In this document: positions 23,859 through 32,288 of the stretch, piece after piece
How the letters are laid out: every line of letters starts with the position of its first letter
Position numbering within the stretch: position 1 is the first letter of the stretch
IMG/VR virus record: IMGVR_UViG_3300046714_000038
Coordinates: 1-40,482 of that record
Origin: a virus
Length of the DNA stretch: 40,482 nucleotides
Strand: one strand, 5' to 3'
Program-made: the position numbers and the translations under genes
Notes under the pieces: generated by a model
What the model saw: only the letters and a program-made list of their open reading frames with translations
Database searches by the model: none
What the model was told of the DNA's origin: nothing

Positions 23859-24458
23859 TTAGCTGTGTGGCGCCACAACATCAAGAATCTTGAACAACCG
23901 CTTGCCTGCGGTCTTGGTGCTGTCTGCGAGCAGATCAAAGTCAACCTGCATCATCGTCTTGTCTGCCCGTTTGAATGTCAGCTTGACTGTTGCCTGCGCG
24001 ATGGCTCTGTAGCCAATCATGATCCGCTGGAAGGTCTGAGGATTGATGCCCTCAAAACCAATCTGGACTTCATTCAGCGCTCCGGAGCCAACTTCAACAG
24101 TGGCCAGCTGAGCGTGAGTTACGTCCGCAGCCGATTGCGTCATGATGCTGGCGGAGATTGCACGATTCAGATTGGCCAAGGTTGCTTCTGCAAGAACAGC
24201 AGTGACTGTGGCCTTCTCCTTGTCGAGAATCTTCTGCACAGGAGCCATTTCCTCATCCACCATGATGTCCTTGATGGTTGGGGTATAAGTCATGTCTGTG
24301 CCAGCTTCAGTGTACCCAACTTCCACCCAGCCAGCTGGCCAAGTGATTGGATTGACAGTTCCATCCAAAGTTGGAAGGGTGGTGCCCTTGGGGGAGACCA
24401 GCAATCTGGCTGGCCCAACAAGGACGTTTGCTGCGGTGCCTGTAGGATAATTCGACAT
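23859..24458 (-). CDS. Major tail tube protein
   Basis: 199 residues, beta-rich, with GWVEVGYTEAGTDMTYTP near 43-60 and VKLTFKRADK near 157-166, patterns typical of siphovirus tail tube proteins that polymerise into the tail around the tape measure. Length and place (before the chaperones and tape measure, after tail terminator) agree. ATG at 24458 is preceded by AAGGAGAG. A strong hairpin follows the gene, matching high expression. Confidence 0.8.
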   Translation of the reverse strand: MSNYPTGTAANVLVGPARLLVSPKGTTLPTLDGTVNPITWPAGWVEVGYTEAGTDMTYTPTIKDIMVDEEMAPVQKILDKEKATVTAVLAEATLANLNRAISASIMTQSAADVTHAQLATVEVGSGALNEVQIGFEGINPQTFQRIMIGYRAIAQATVKLTFKRADKTMMQVDFDLLADSTKTAGKRLFKILDVVAPHS

Positions 24459-24501
24459 TGATACTCTCCTTATGTGGTCGTTAGACCGACCAGATTTATT
24501 T

Positions 24502-24918
24502 TCAACGCGCCATCAGTTTGTAAAAAGCAACCACCGTAGCCCAACCTGAATCTGGATCGGTGATGTCCATTCCTGATGTCACTTCGATGCAACGCATCAT
24601 GTAACCTTTGGTTTGTAAATCGACATTGGTTGCGGTATGGATCAAACTGTTCACTGCGTTGTACAACACTCTTGCTTTCAAGAACTCGTTTGCTCCAGCC
24701 CAAATGCGCACCATCTTGCGATCATCAGTGATTGTATTTATCTCTGGATGTGAACTACCTCCTGCTCCACTAATCTCAATTGCTAGCCCTAAAGTTGGAT
24801 CAAAAGTGTCTGGTATATCTCCGCAATAAATGCTGCCATTGATGTTTGTCCCAAGGAGACTTGTGATGCTAGCGGCAGACAAGAGCCAGAACCTCAGCAA
24901 TGTGTTTGTGTCAACCAT
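24502..24918 (-). CDS. Tail terminator / completion protein candidate
   Basis: 138 residues. The opening LLRFWLLSAASITSLLGTNI followed by an acidic PDTFDPTLGLAIEI segment fits the DUF3168/gpU-like tail terminators that cap the tail and join it to the head. The position between the gp10-like neck protein and tail tube is standard. Start ATG 24918 overlaps the upstream gene by 8 bases; a longer frame to 24966 was rejected because it reads into that gene. Confidence 0.65.
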   Translation of the reverse strand: MVDTNTLLRFWLLSAASITSLLGTNINGSIYCGDIPDTFDPTLGLAIEISGAGGSSHPEINTITDDRKMVRIWAGANEFLKARVLYNAVNSLIHTATNVDLQTKGYMMRCIEVTSGMDITDPDSGWATVVAFYKLMAR

Positions 24919-25252
24919 CGAGCGAACCTCCCAACTCTTCTGACAAGTGAACCATCCCCTCATCAAATGCCGGCTGAAGGTACGGAACAGCCTTCATCTT
25001 GCTTGTGCCAATCTCCAAATAACCTCCGTAGCCAGACTGGGTGAACAGAGTTGCCTCCACCACTCCAGGGTTCTGCACGACCTCCGTATCAATCGAGTTC
25101 CGGTTCAGGCCAGTCAGGACGGGAGACCCTTGCTTGGCTACAGACTTGATGTCAATCTCAAATGTCTCCTGAACAATGGCAAAGATTTTCTCCAAGGCTC
25201 CAACCTTAGCCTCTTCCGTTCGGAGATTCATTGTTACCTCAGAGACCTTCAT
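24911..25252 (-). CDS. HK97 gp10-like head-tail joining protein
   Basis: 113 residues. The block SPVLTGLNRNSI (43-54), then YGGYLEIGTSKMKAVPYLQPA (read in two parts) matches the HK97 gp10 family, a neck protein between connector and tail. ATG at 25252 directly follows the upstream stop; a second ATG at 25231 has the better ribosome-binding site CTGAGGTAACA and may be the true start, giving 106 residues. Confidence 0.8.
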   Translation of the reverse strand: MKVSEVTMNLRTEEAKVGALEKIFAIVQETFEIDIKSVAKQGSPVLTGLNRNSIDTEVVQNPGVVEATLFTQSGYGGYLEIGTSKMKAVPYLQPAFDEGMVHLSEELGGSLDG

Positions 25253-25618
25253 CTACTTCACCGCTTTCTGTACAATAACCAAAGTGCACCAGACCTCAAG
25301 ATGATGATTCAATCCGCCAGGATTGTCCACCTGGTAAACGTTGTAAAGCTCCCCATCAATCAGCAACCAGTTTAGCCGGGAGAGGAGGTTGCCATTGCTA
25401 TCGTACCAGGGACGCATAAATACTTCCCTATAGTTGAGGGCAAACTGTTTGTCGGCTTTGAACTCGTGCGCCCTTCCTCTCCCCAAAGAGACCCTAACCG
25501 GGACTCCTGTGGCTAAGGTGACTAGAGTGGAGCCTTGGGAGCCGTAATCATCCGAGCCAGCAACGTGAGCCTGAATGCTGGCCACCTTGTTCAAGGTTGC
25601 GTCAAAAGCATCAACCAT
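25253..25618 (-). CDS. Head-tail stopper / head closure candidate
   Basis: 121 residues, beta-rich: VPVRVSLGRGRAHEF and WLLIDGELYNVYQVDNPGGL resemble small head-closure proteins of siphoviruses. Gene order (connector, stopper, gp10-like, terminator, tube) supports the call. ATG at 25618 overlaps the upstream stop by 8 bases. Sequence alone would not prove it. Confidence 0.55.
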   Translation of the reverse strand: MVDAFDATLNKVASIQAHVAGSDDYGSQGSTLVTLATGVPVRVSLGRGRAHEFKADKQFALNYREVFMRPWYDSNGNLLSRLNWLLIDGELYNVYQVDNPGGLNHHLEVWCTLVIVQKAVK

Positions 25619-25844
25619 TTGCCTTCTCCTCCATAGCTTCTAGAACAGCATCCTTGATCTGCTTGCGAAGTTCTCCGTTGGCAAATTGCTCTCTGTGTTT
25701 CTCCGTTTTCTTCTCCGAGCGAATTGCCTTAACCAGCATGGCCAATGCAACCAATGTCGGAGGAGCAGCAGCCAATACTGCTGTAAGGATGTGAAGCCAG
25801 ACGGCTTGTGCAACACTCATACCACCGGGCATTGGCATTTGCAT
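25611..25844 (-). CDS. Small membrane protein inside the head-tail module, holin candidate
   Basis: 77 residues. Residues about 10-43 form one long or two short hydrophobic helices (AVWLHILTAVLAAAPPTL, then VALAMLVKAI), followed by a charged C-terminus with helix (EKKTEKHREQF...KDAVLEAMEEK). Class II or III holins can look like this, and none is found beside the lysozyme. A structural role cannot be excluded. ATG 25844 preceded by GAAGGGTAA. Confidence 0.5.
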   Translation of the reverse strand: MQMPMPGGMSVAQAVWLHILTAVLAAAPPTLVALAMLVKAIRSEKKTEKHREQFANGELRKQIKDAVLEAMEEKANG

Positions 25845-25849
25845 AAATT

Positions 25850-26275
25850 TTACCCTTCCGTCCGCAGCACCCAGTTACGGATGATTTGTAGCTCTTGGAA
25901 GGAGCTGTTGTTCTGCTCCACGATGGCGTATGCCGGCATATTGTCCACTGCATCCCGGAACCGTTGCGCCATTTCCCGGACAGAGTCAACCTGTGCCGAG
26001 CCGGACAACTTGAAGTCTCCAATCTGGATCGTTTGGCCGTTGCTGCTGGTTGCGATCCTCGCAGCCACAGAGTCCAACGCCGCAGCCACCGCATAAAACA
26101 AAACGTCTTGCGGGACTCCTGCACTGGTTGCTATCGAGGAGCCACCCATCTGCATTTGGACGATGGTATAGCAGGCAGTCAACTCTTCATCTTGGAAAGA
26201 TGCAGTAGCTTCCACCGTGTCGCCCAGAAGGAACCTCATCTGCCCGATTGTTGTTCCAATGTCGTAAGTAAACAT
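25850..26275 (-). CDS. Head-tail connector (gp6-like)
   Basis: 141 residues. The N-terminus IGQMRFLLGDTVEATASFQDEEL is the classic start of small phage connector/head completion proteins that dock under the portal. Helical content fits. ATG at 26275 chosen because TAAGGAGCGGTG precedes it; a GTG one codon upstream is part of the spacer. Lies after the major capsid gene and a hairpin. Confidence 0.7.
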   Translation of the reverse strand: MFTYDIGTTIGQMRFLLGDTVEATASFQDEELTACYTIVQMQMGGSSIATSAGVPQDVLFYAVAAALDSVAARIATSSNGQTIQIGDFKLSGSAQVDSVREMAQRFRDAVDNMPAYAIVEQNNSSFQELQIIRNWVLRTEG

Positions 26276-26306
26276 CACCGCTCCTTATCTTTTAATTTAC
26301 CTCTGC

Positions 26307-26338
26307 TGGGTAGAGCCTACCAGTATAAGCTCTACCCA
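26307..26338. terminator. 10-bp hairpin after the major capsid gene
   Basis: Perfect inverted repeat TGGGTAGAGC/GCTCTACCCA with a 12-nt loop, 21 bases after the capsid stop on the minus strand. No T-run follows on the minus strand. Same arrangement as the hairpin after the tail tube gene; likely an attenuator or mRNA 3'-end stabiliser. Confidence 0.6.
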
Positions 26339-26359
26339 AACAGTGGCCCAAGGAGCTAC

Positions 26360-27580
26360 CTACGCACCAATGAAGGCCGCAGCGTAGCGTGGATCCACTT
26401 GCGTGCCGCCAAGGCAATGGCGAACGCGCCAGCGGATGCTGTCTGACTGGTAATCGCCTTCCAGCGGGGACATCACACCACCACCGAGGGAAACCTTGTC
26501 AGGATTTTTCATGCAGACTTCCGGGTTCTCATGGCCCTTCAGGAAGTTCATCCGGGCAGCGTATCCTGCGCCGGCAAGACGGGCAAAAAGGTACCAGGTG
26601 TTGTTGCCGTTCCCCGAGGTGTCCATGATGGGAAGATACGGGTTGACGTGCCCAGTGATGTTGAGCTGGGGAACGGTGTTGCTTGAAGAACGGATGGCCG
26701 GACGAATGCCAGTGGTTGAATCGCCACCAGCCATGATGATGTTGGCAGGGTTCAACGCCTGAAGCATCCTGATTTCCAAAGCTGGCGGAACAACCAGCTC
26801 AAAGCCTTCAAAGATCACAGGCTCCCCGTCTGCATCGACAAAACGGCGCATCACAGAGCATGCAGCCGAAAGAGTGTCAATGTTGAAGGTTGGCGTGACC
26901 TGAGTGGAGACTCCGAGCGTGTCGATGACCGTCACCTTGTTGGCGGAGCTAAATTTGTTGTTGATGGTTTTGCCGTCAATGGGATGAGCCAGCGCCGTCC
27001 CAAAGAGAGAAGTGTGTGGGCCAGTCGTCAAAACGTAAAGACCCGTCGCAGCACGGTACTCTGTGCGGCGTGCAGCCAGGGCAAAACGTTCTGCCACATC
27101 CGTCAGCGCTCCCAGATCATCATTGATCAAGGTCTCCCAGCTGAGTGGGAACTCACGGCCATATTTGTCCAAGGAGATTGCGACCTTGCCGTCAGCCAGC
27201 ACGGCATCTGCCTTGTACTCGTCACGCTGCTTCACTTTCTGCAACGGGCCAGTGAGTCCGTAAACGCCAATCAGCCAGCTCGGACGGAAGTCATTCTGTG
27301 TTCCCGTCTTGATGTAGGTGCGCCAATCCGGGTCTGCGGCCATGTACTTTGCGTACAGTTGGCGCTCCAGGACAGTCCCAAACAAGTACGGGAAGTCGGT
27401 GGTGGTTTCCGCTTCTTTGAGCAGATATTTCCACTTGTTGGAAGAGAATCCCTTCTTGTTTGCCATCAGCTCCATGAAGCCAATGAGCTTCTCTTCAAAG
27501 TTGGCGATGCGACTGTGGAAGGAGGAGACGTTACTGTCAAGACCGTCTCCTTCATCCAACAATTCCAAAAAGTCCTTCAT
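26360..27580 (-). CDS. Major capsid protein (HK97-fold)
   Basis: 406 residues. The N-terminal 40 residues form a helical delta-like segment (FHSRIANFEEKLIGFMEL). Then comes a typical capsid core: DWRTYIKTGTQNDF, SLDKYGREFPLSWETLINDDL, RRTEYRAATGLYVL, FELVVPPAL, and a C-terminal P-loop-like region with GNNTWYLFA and SDSIRWRVRH. These match the large group of phage capsids related to HK97. Next to the decoration and protease/scaffold genes. ATG 27580 preceded by AAGGGAGC; a small GGCTC/GAGCC hairpin lies just before the ribosome-binding site. Confidence 0.9.
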   Translation of the reverse strand: MKDFLELLDEGDGLDSNVSSFHSRIANFEEKLIGFMELMANKKGFSSNKWKYLLKEAETTTDFPYLFGTVLERQLYAKYMAADPDWRTYIKTGTQNDFRPSWLIGVYGLTGPLQKVKQRDEYKADAVLADGKVAISLDKYGREFPLSWETLINDDLGALTDVAERFALAARRTEYRAATGLYVLTTGPHTSLFGTALAHPIDGKTINNKFSSANKVTVIDTLGVSTQVTPTFNIDTLSAACSVMRRFVDADGEPVIFEGFELVVPPALEIRMLQALNPANIIMAGGDSTTGIRPAIRSSSNTVPQLNITGHVNPYLPIMDTSGNGNNTWYLFARLAGAGYAARMNFLKGHENPEVCMKNPDKVSLGGGVMSPLEGDYQSDSIRWRVRHCLGGTQVDPRYAAAFIGA

Positions 27581-27645
27581 GCGTTGCTCCCTTTGGCTCC
27601 TAATTGCGAGCCGTTAAATTTTGAACAAAGTTACTGGCCCACAAC

Positions 27646-28071
27646 TTACTGATTGCAAAGTTTGACTGGGATCACTGCGGTTGAACCGGAAGTGATGGCG
27701 CCCAGGGCAATGCCAAACTTGACATTGGCCACCTTCTTGTCGATCTGTGCGGTAGAAGGATCAATGAACAGCGCATCCCCAACTGCGACTGCGACGTTGC
27801 CGCCAGCATTGACGCCAACAACAGACAGGTTGAAAACTCCCCGAGTTTTGGCGGTGACAAGATCAGTGGACTGAAGAGCATCGAAGTTGGCAACGCCAAC
27901 CAGGGTGCCACAAACCACAGGGTCTCCTCCTTCAACTTGGTTGATTGGAACGGTCAGCCCCTGCTGTGCTCCAACCAGAGTTGTGTAAGTGTTTCCAGCC
28001 GCATGCGCAGGGTGAACCCAGGATGACGCCGGAAGCGCAATAAATTCGCCTTCTTGCAGAAAGTTCTTCAT
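27646..28071 (-). CDS. Capsid decoration protein, DUF2190-like
   Basis: 141 residues, beta-rich with alternating Gly and Val: VCGTLVGVANFDALQSTDLV, then TRGVFNLSV, then VAVGDALFID and KFGIALGAITSG. This is the layout of DUF2190 capsid cement proteins that sit on the outside of the head. Gene order (protease/scaffold, decoration, capsid) agrees. ATG 28071 preceded by GAGGGAC. Confidence 0.85.
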   Translation of the reverse strand: MKNFLQEGEFIALPASSWVHPAHAAGNTYTTLVGAQQGLTVPINQVEGGDPVVCGTLVGVANFDALQSTDLVTAKTRGVFNLSVVGVNAGGNVAVAVGDALFIDPSTAQIDKKVANVKFGIALGAITSGSTAVIPVKLCNQ

Positions 28072-28137
28072 TGTTAAGTCCCTCGTGACTACCTTTCGTT
28101 AGATTTGTTAAAGGCTCAATGCTTCTTGGGCCCAGGT

Positions 28138-29520
28138 TTACCTGCTTGCTGCTATCTCGGATTCCTTCTTGTTCAGGCCGATGCCTGCAAAGGCTTCCTC
28201 AAGACGGGTCTTGTTCTCGGGAGACTTGCCTTTGTCAGCTTCCCGAGTATCCACCGCACCATCGTTGTGCTGTGCCCCGAGGTTCTTGCGAACGGGAACG
28301 ACAGCAGCATTGCCGCCAACCTGCTTGATGTAATCGACTTCGGCGGTGATGGCTTCCTTGATGCCGTCCATCTTCAAGGCATCCTTGAAACGATCGGTGA
28401 TGCGGAGCTTTGCCGGCTCCGGCAGTTTGGACTCAGCCAAGAGGTTCTTGAGTTCGGAAGCAACTGCAATCTTCTGGTTCTTCGTCTCCGACTCAGTCAG
28501 CTTGGCCTGGAGGTTTGTGTTCTCAGCCTCCAGCTTGGTGTTGGCTTCTTTGTACTCAGTCAACTGTTGTTCCAGGGTTTTCATATTGTCCTTTGAGGCG
28601 GTAGATTCAATCAGCGTGACGAGGTCTGGGCGATGCTTCCGCAACTGGGATTCATCCACCAAGTCCAGATCCAACTGATTGTTTTTGTTGCTGTCTGCTT
28701 CCATTGCCTCTACCTGGCCGCCAGCTCCAGCGTAGGTGACAAAATCAACGGAGCGTGCCTGCAGAAGACTCTCCACATAGGAGGTAGTCACACCATCCAC
28801 TTCCTTCTGCCTGGCTTCTCCGATTGCGCGGATGGAGACTCCCATCTCATGCAATAAATGTTGTTCGTTCAAGGTTGCCAACTTCTGCTTGAATGCTGGG
28901 TCAATCACGACGGCTTCAGCCATCACAGTCCCATTGGACTCTGCCCAGACCTTTTGAACATTGGCAACCCAATCATTCACTGATCCCTCGGGACGGGTCT
29001 TCTGTTCGGCTTCCGTCTGATGATCTGCGAACATCTTTGCGCCGGCAAAGATTTGATGATCACGTTTCAAGGTCTCTGCTGGATAAAAGCGTTGCTTGCT
29101 TTTGTTGAACCCAGCTTCAATGACCCTAATGGTGAGCTTGCCTGTGGGCGCATCATACGCAGCCTCTCGGAACGAAGTTGCTCCAACAGCCAGCACGCGT
29201 CGCAGAGGAGCCTGTGATTCATCCACGCCTTTGTACACAGTCTCTACTTCCGAGGGAGACCCGAGCGCAATGTTGTCGGTGCGCTTGTCCACTTTGTACT
29301 CGCATTGGAACATCTTGCCTCCCATGCAGTAAATGACGGAGCTGGGATAAATGTCCTGAACCCACGCGTAGTCATTGCAGTCATCCATGCCATCGCCATC
29401 GCAGTCCATATCGATGCCGGCTCGGACGTTCATCATGATGGCAGAAGCCACCCTATCCCGAATAGCGCTGAAGCTATCGGAAGTCCTCAAACTTTCCTCA
29501 ACAGGGAATTTTTTCTTCAC
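28138..29520 (-). CDS. Prohead serine protease fused to scaffold, with calcium-binding-like insert
   Basis: 460 residues. Middle part is an S80-like capsid maturation protease: H167 in MFADHQ and S229 in GVSIRA. The C-terminal 170 residues are a coiled-coil scaffold (EQQLTEYKEANTKLEAENT). The N-terminal part contains D-x-D-C-D-G-D-G-x-D-D-C-x-D (37-50), a calcium-binding-like loop with two cysteines, next to a WVQDIYP block that recurs in phage capsid proteins. I prefer the GTG at 29520 because AGGAGGAG lies just upstream; the longer ATG start at 29541 has none and overlaps the previous gene. The protease would cleave the scaffold during maturation. Confidence 0.85.
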   Translation of the reverse strand: MKKKFPVEESLRTSDSFSAIRDRVASAIMMNVRAGIDMDCDGDGMDDCNDYAWVQDIYPSSVIYCMGGKMFQCEYKVDKRTDNIALGSPSEVETVYKGVDESQAPLRRVLAVGATSFREAAYDAPTGKLTIRVIEAGFNKSKQRFYPAETLKRDHQIFAGAKMFADHQTEAEQKTRPEGSVNDWVANVQKVWAESNGTVMAEAVVIDPAFKQKLATLNEQHLLHEMGVSIRAIGEARQKEVDGVTTSYVESLLQARSVDFVTYAGAGGQVEAMEADSNKNNQLDLDLVDESQLRKHRPDLVTLIESTASKDNMKTLEQQLTEYKEANTKLEAENTNLQAKLTESETKNQKIAVASELKNLLAESKLPEPAKLRITDRFKDALKMDGIKEAITAEVDYIKQVGGNAAVVPVRKNLGAQHNDGAVDTREADKGKSPENKTRLEEAFAGIGLNKKESEIAASR

Positions 29521-29533
29521 AGCTCCTCCTCGT

Positions 29534-29821
29534 TTAGTCATTGCTGATGCCAGCAGTCATAATTTTAGTCCGGGTATTTGCTCCAGCAGTCACAACAATT
29601 GTGACTTCGTACTTCACTCCTTCAGAAGCACTAATGTTCCAAGTGCATTGGTAATTGTAGGTTGCCTGGCCCACGATATGATTCATTGCCTGGTTGGTAA
29701 AGATGTCAGCTCCATAAGTGATCTTCAAGGAAGCCGTCACCGCATCAGCAACAATTGGCGCTCCAGTATCATCAGTCACCAAAGCGCGTAAGAAGTTAGT
29801 GCCAAGAACAAAATTGATCAC
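29534..29821 (-). CDS. Small beta-rich hypothetical protein, GTG start
   Basis: 95 residues with an Ig-like alternating pattern (VADAVTASLKITYG, YNYQCTWNISASEGVKYEVTIVV in parts). GTG start at 29821 overlaps the upstream stop (GTGA) and has GAGGTGG before it. Small beta proteins next to repeat adhesin-like genes often join virion surfaces. No family recognised. Confidence 0.6.
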   Translation of the reverse strand: MINFVLGTNFLRALVTDDTGAPIVADAVTASLKITYGADIFTNQAMNHIVGQATYNYQCTWNISASEGVKYEVTIVVTAGANTRTKIMTAGISND

Positions 29822-31485
29822 TGTACCACCTCAACGTCTGCATTCAAAGCATAAGAGATAAACACATCGACCTTGATTGCTGATACTGTTAAAACGTCTA
29901 TGTTAAAGTCCGGCACATCAACTGTGGGAGCAGCATCCATAAAAGCCGCCACAGCAGGAACATTAATTGCTGGAAGAGCAAAAGCAATGATGGGCCCAAT
30001 ATTGAATTGGTGCATCGTTCCTGTTACTGTTGATGAGCCAAACGAAGTCCCAGACAAAGCTCCTGTGGCTTGGATTAAAGCAGAACATGTACTTGTGCCC
30101 GAGGATGAACCAGCCAAGGCTCCTTTCCCTGCCACCGTTGCGGTAACTGAAGAACTCCCCGAAGCAGACGCACTCAGGCTACCAATACCAGTCAAGGTTC
30201 CTGTGACAGAGGAAGACCCTGCGCTAGTGCCTGAAATAAAAATAGATCCAATCAAATTGCCTATCACAGTCGATTGCCCGGCTGACGATCCTGCTAATGT
30301 TCCAGAGCCAACCAACACCGCGGTGATACTTGACAACCCGGCAGATGTACCAGACAAAGCTCCATTCCCAGCCAAAGTTGCCGTCACAGTTGATAGCCCA
30401 GCTGACGATCCGGCAAGTGCTCCGGAGCCAGAAAGAGTTGCTGATGTGGTAGATGTTCCAGCAGATGATCCAGCAAGTGCTCCCGCTCCTACCATTGTTG
30501 CCGTCACAGTCGATTGCCCGGCTGACGACCCAGCAAGAGCACCAGAACCTTTCATTGTTGCTGTAACTGTAGACAACCCTGCTGAAGAGCCAGCCAAGGT
30601 TCCACTCCCGGTTAACGTCGCAGCAACAGTCGATATACCAGCAGACGATCCAGCCAAGGCTCCACTCCCAGCTGCGGTTGCTGTCACAGTCGATTGCCCG
30701 GAGGAAGACCCTGCGAGCGAACCGGAAGCCGACGCGGTAGCGGAGACTGTGGACTGTCCTGAGGAAGAGCCAGCCAAGGTTCCACTCCCAGTCAAGGTGC
30801 CAGTGACGGAGGAAGACCCGTCTGAAGAGCCAGAGCCTTGAACCACATTATCATAGAACGTAACCAGCTGGGCAGCCCAATTTACTGAGTTGCCTTTGCC
30901 TACTGTTGTTGTGCTGGTTGCATTATATGATCCAGTGGTGGACGTAATTTGATACTCTGTTATGAACCCAAGAGCACTAGATTGTACTGATGTAGAACTT
31001 GCAATTGTCGTCCATCCTGATCCGGGAGAAATGGTTAGTGCTGCTCCGAGCGAACCAATAAATGGAATGAAACCAAAAAGAAGCTCAACTGGCTGAGCGA
31101 TTGTGCCTGCTCCAGAGTCTTGAGCATTGCCAACGCTTATTGCAGCAGCAGAAGCATCAGATACCTTTATGCCAGAAAACTCCGCAATCTGTAATCCAGA
31201 AATAGTTGATACCAATCCACTAACGGTTACTGTGTTGGCCCCAGTGGAATTTGCAAAAGCATAAAACATTTGGCCACTAGCATTACCAGTATAATTTCTT
31301 TCTGTCAATGCATTATAGGAGTTGCCTTGAGAATCAGAACAAGAGAATGCAGCACCTATCTGTAATGCATCAAACACAGTCACCACCAGGAGGTCTCCCA
31401 GCGTGACGTTAGAGCTGAATGCTTTAGAGATAGATGTCCCTGTAGCTTGATCCTGCTCCGCGTGTTGGACTAAATTAATGGCCAC
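29818..31485 (-). CDS. Repeat-rich virion protein with thirteen 20-residue repeats
   Basis: 555 residues. Residues 1-215 form a beta domain often seen in phage surface proteins (TLGDLLVVTVF, CSDSQGNSYN, GANTVTVSG). Residues 221-491 are 13 full and one partial tandem copies of a 20-residue unit, consensus SAGQSTVTATLxGSGALAGS. The last 64 residues are different and hydrophobic-to-acidic. No catalytic motif. The repeats predict a long fibre or beta-solenoid. Its place among head genes suggests a head-attached fibre rather than a tail fibre. GTG start at 31485 has GGAAGAGAA before it and overlaps the upstream gene by 16 bases. Confidence 0.7.
   Translation of the reverse strand: MAINLVQHAEQDQATGTSISKAFSSNVTLGDLLVVTVFDALQIGAAFSCSDSQGNSYNALTERNYTGNASGQMFYAFANSTGANTVTVSGLVSTISGLQIAEFSGIKVSDASAAAISVGNAQDSGAGTIAQPVELLFGFIPFIGSLGAALTISPGSGWTTIASSTSVQSSALGFITEYQITSTTGSYNATSTTTVGKGNSVNWAAQLVTFYDNVVQGSGSSDGSSSVTGTLTGSGTLAGSSSGQSTVSATASASGSLAGSSSGQSTVTATAAGSGALAGSSAGISTVAATLTGSGTLAGSSAGLSTVTATMKGSGALAGSSAGQSTVTATMVGAGALAGSSAGTSTTSATLSGSGALAGSSAGLSTVTATLAGNGALSGTSAGLSSITAVLVGSGTLAGSSAGQSTVIGNLIGSIFISGTSAGSSSVTGTLTGIGSLSASASGSSSVTATVAGKGALAGSSSGTSTCSALIQATGALSGTSFGSSTVTGTMHQFNIGPIIAFALPAINVPAVAAFMDAAPTVDVPDFNIDVLTVSAIKVDVFISYALNADVEVVQ
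30013..30825 (-). repeat. Tandem 60-bp (20-codon) repeat array
   Basis: Thirteen 20-codon units plus an 11-codon remnant, read on the minus strand. The best conserved positions are SxGxSTVTAT and GSGxLAGS; units toward the C-terminal end are more diverged, as in IGSIFISGTSAG. The array produces a mirrored 322-codon plus-strand frame without coding value. Repeat number could vary between relatives by recombination. Confidence 0.9.
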
Positions 31486-31835
31486 TTGTTCTCTTCCTTA
31501 GCTTGCTTAAAAATCTCTTGCCTCAATTCTACATATCCCTTTGGAGCTGTAGACTTAGATGCCCAAGTCCAGTCACAAATATGTATCGAGCACACTGGGC
31601 GTAAATGAGGAGCCACCACACAACCTCTTTCTCCCATGAACGGCAAATCATCATTCCCCGTCTCCGCCAATCTTACTCCATACCGCTCCCGAGCGAACTT
31701 TCTGGTTACTTCGCAATACTCTCGGGAGCAACAATGATTCTTCAATCCTCGGAACTTCTCACATGATCCAGAGGAGCAAATGGGAGCCGTCATGTCTGCG
31801 ATCTTCTTATACAGAACCACGAGATTGTCAGCCAT
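31470..31835 (-). CDS. Cysteine-rich hypothetical protein
   Basis: 121 residues with nine cysteines: CSSGSC near residue 20, CCSREYC near 35, then GERGC and CSIHICDW. Probably one or two zinc sites or disulfides. It lies inside the head module between a conserved phage virion protein and the repeat protein. ATG 31835 preceded by AAGGGAGCC. No family recognised. Confidence 0.65.
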   Translation of the reverse strand: MADNLVVLYKKIADMTAPICSSGSCEKFRGLKNHCCSREYCEVTRKFARERYGVRLAETGNDDLPFMGERGCVVAPHLRPVCSIHICDWTWASKSTAPKGYVELRQEIFKQAKEENKWPLI

Positions 31836-31851
31836 AAACGGCTCCCTTCTC

Positions 31852-32286
31852 TTAGTCTTCCGTCACAACAATGGTGCCGATGGCAAAGCTGGGGGTGATA
31901 CCATTGCTGACTGCCAGGGAAGCTGTCAATGCTCCACTGAACAGGATTTCACTTGCTCCACTCGTCACCTTGCCGATAGAAAAGTGAGTAACAGTGTTTG
32001 ATCCGGCAGTACACGGAGCAAAGTTGATTGCGGCTGCGTTGACTGCCTGACTGGTGCCAGAGCAAGTCCAACCACCCGTTGTGCGAGGGACGGCCACCCG
32101 AGCATAACCAGTGTAAGTGGCTTCGTTCGTAGTCTGGTCTCCAGCCTCTCCTGGATCAGCCGTATGGAGCGCCACAAAGACGTTCGTCAACGGAGACCCA
32201 GCTGCGTTGTCCGCAAGGTTAGCCCAAGCAGTTGCGTTCAAGATCAGCTTGAGTAAATTCAGTTCTGTTGCATTGCCTTTCGACAT
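31852..32286 (-). CDS. Widely conserved phage virion-associated protein (tail fibre-like annotation in other phages)
   Basis: 144 residues. Contains VFVALHTADPGEAGDQTTNE, then YTGYARVAVPRT, then THFSIGKVTSGASEILFSGAL (in parts). This layout is widespread in phage genomes, usually next to head or tail fibre genes, with no proven role. ATG at 32286 has GAGGAGTAAC just upstream; a longer frame to 32334 overlaps the upstream gene. Confidence 0.7.
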   Translation of the reverse strand: MSKGNATELNLLKLILNATAWANLADNAAGSPLTNVFVALHTADPGEAGDQTTNEATYTGYARVAVPRTTGGWTCSGTSQAVNAAAINFAPCTAGSNTVTHFSIGKVTSGASEILFSGALTASLAVSNGITPSFAIGTIVVTED

Positions 32287-32288
32287 TG

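Noticed and set aside
30013-30825. CRISPR array
   Set aside because: The repeats are head-to-tail 60-bp coding units without spacers and stay in frame.
29873-30841. Plus-strand frame of 322 codons rich in P, A, V, D
   Set aside because: Mirror of the 60-bp repeat array; repeats keep stops out of the opposite strand.
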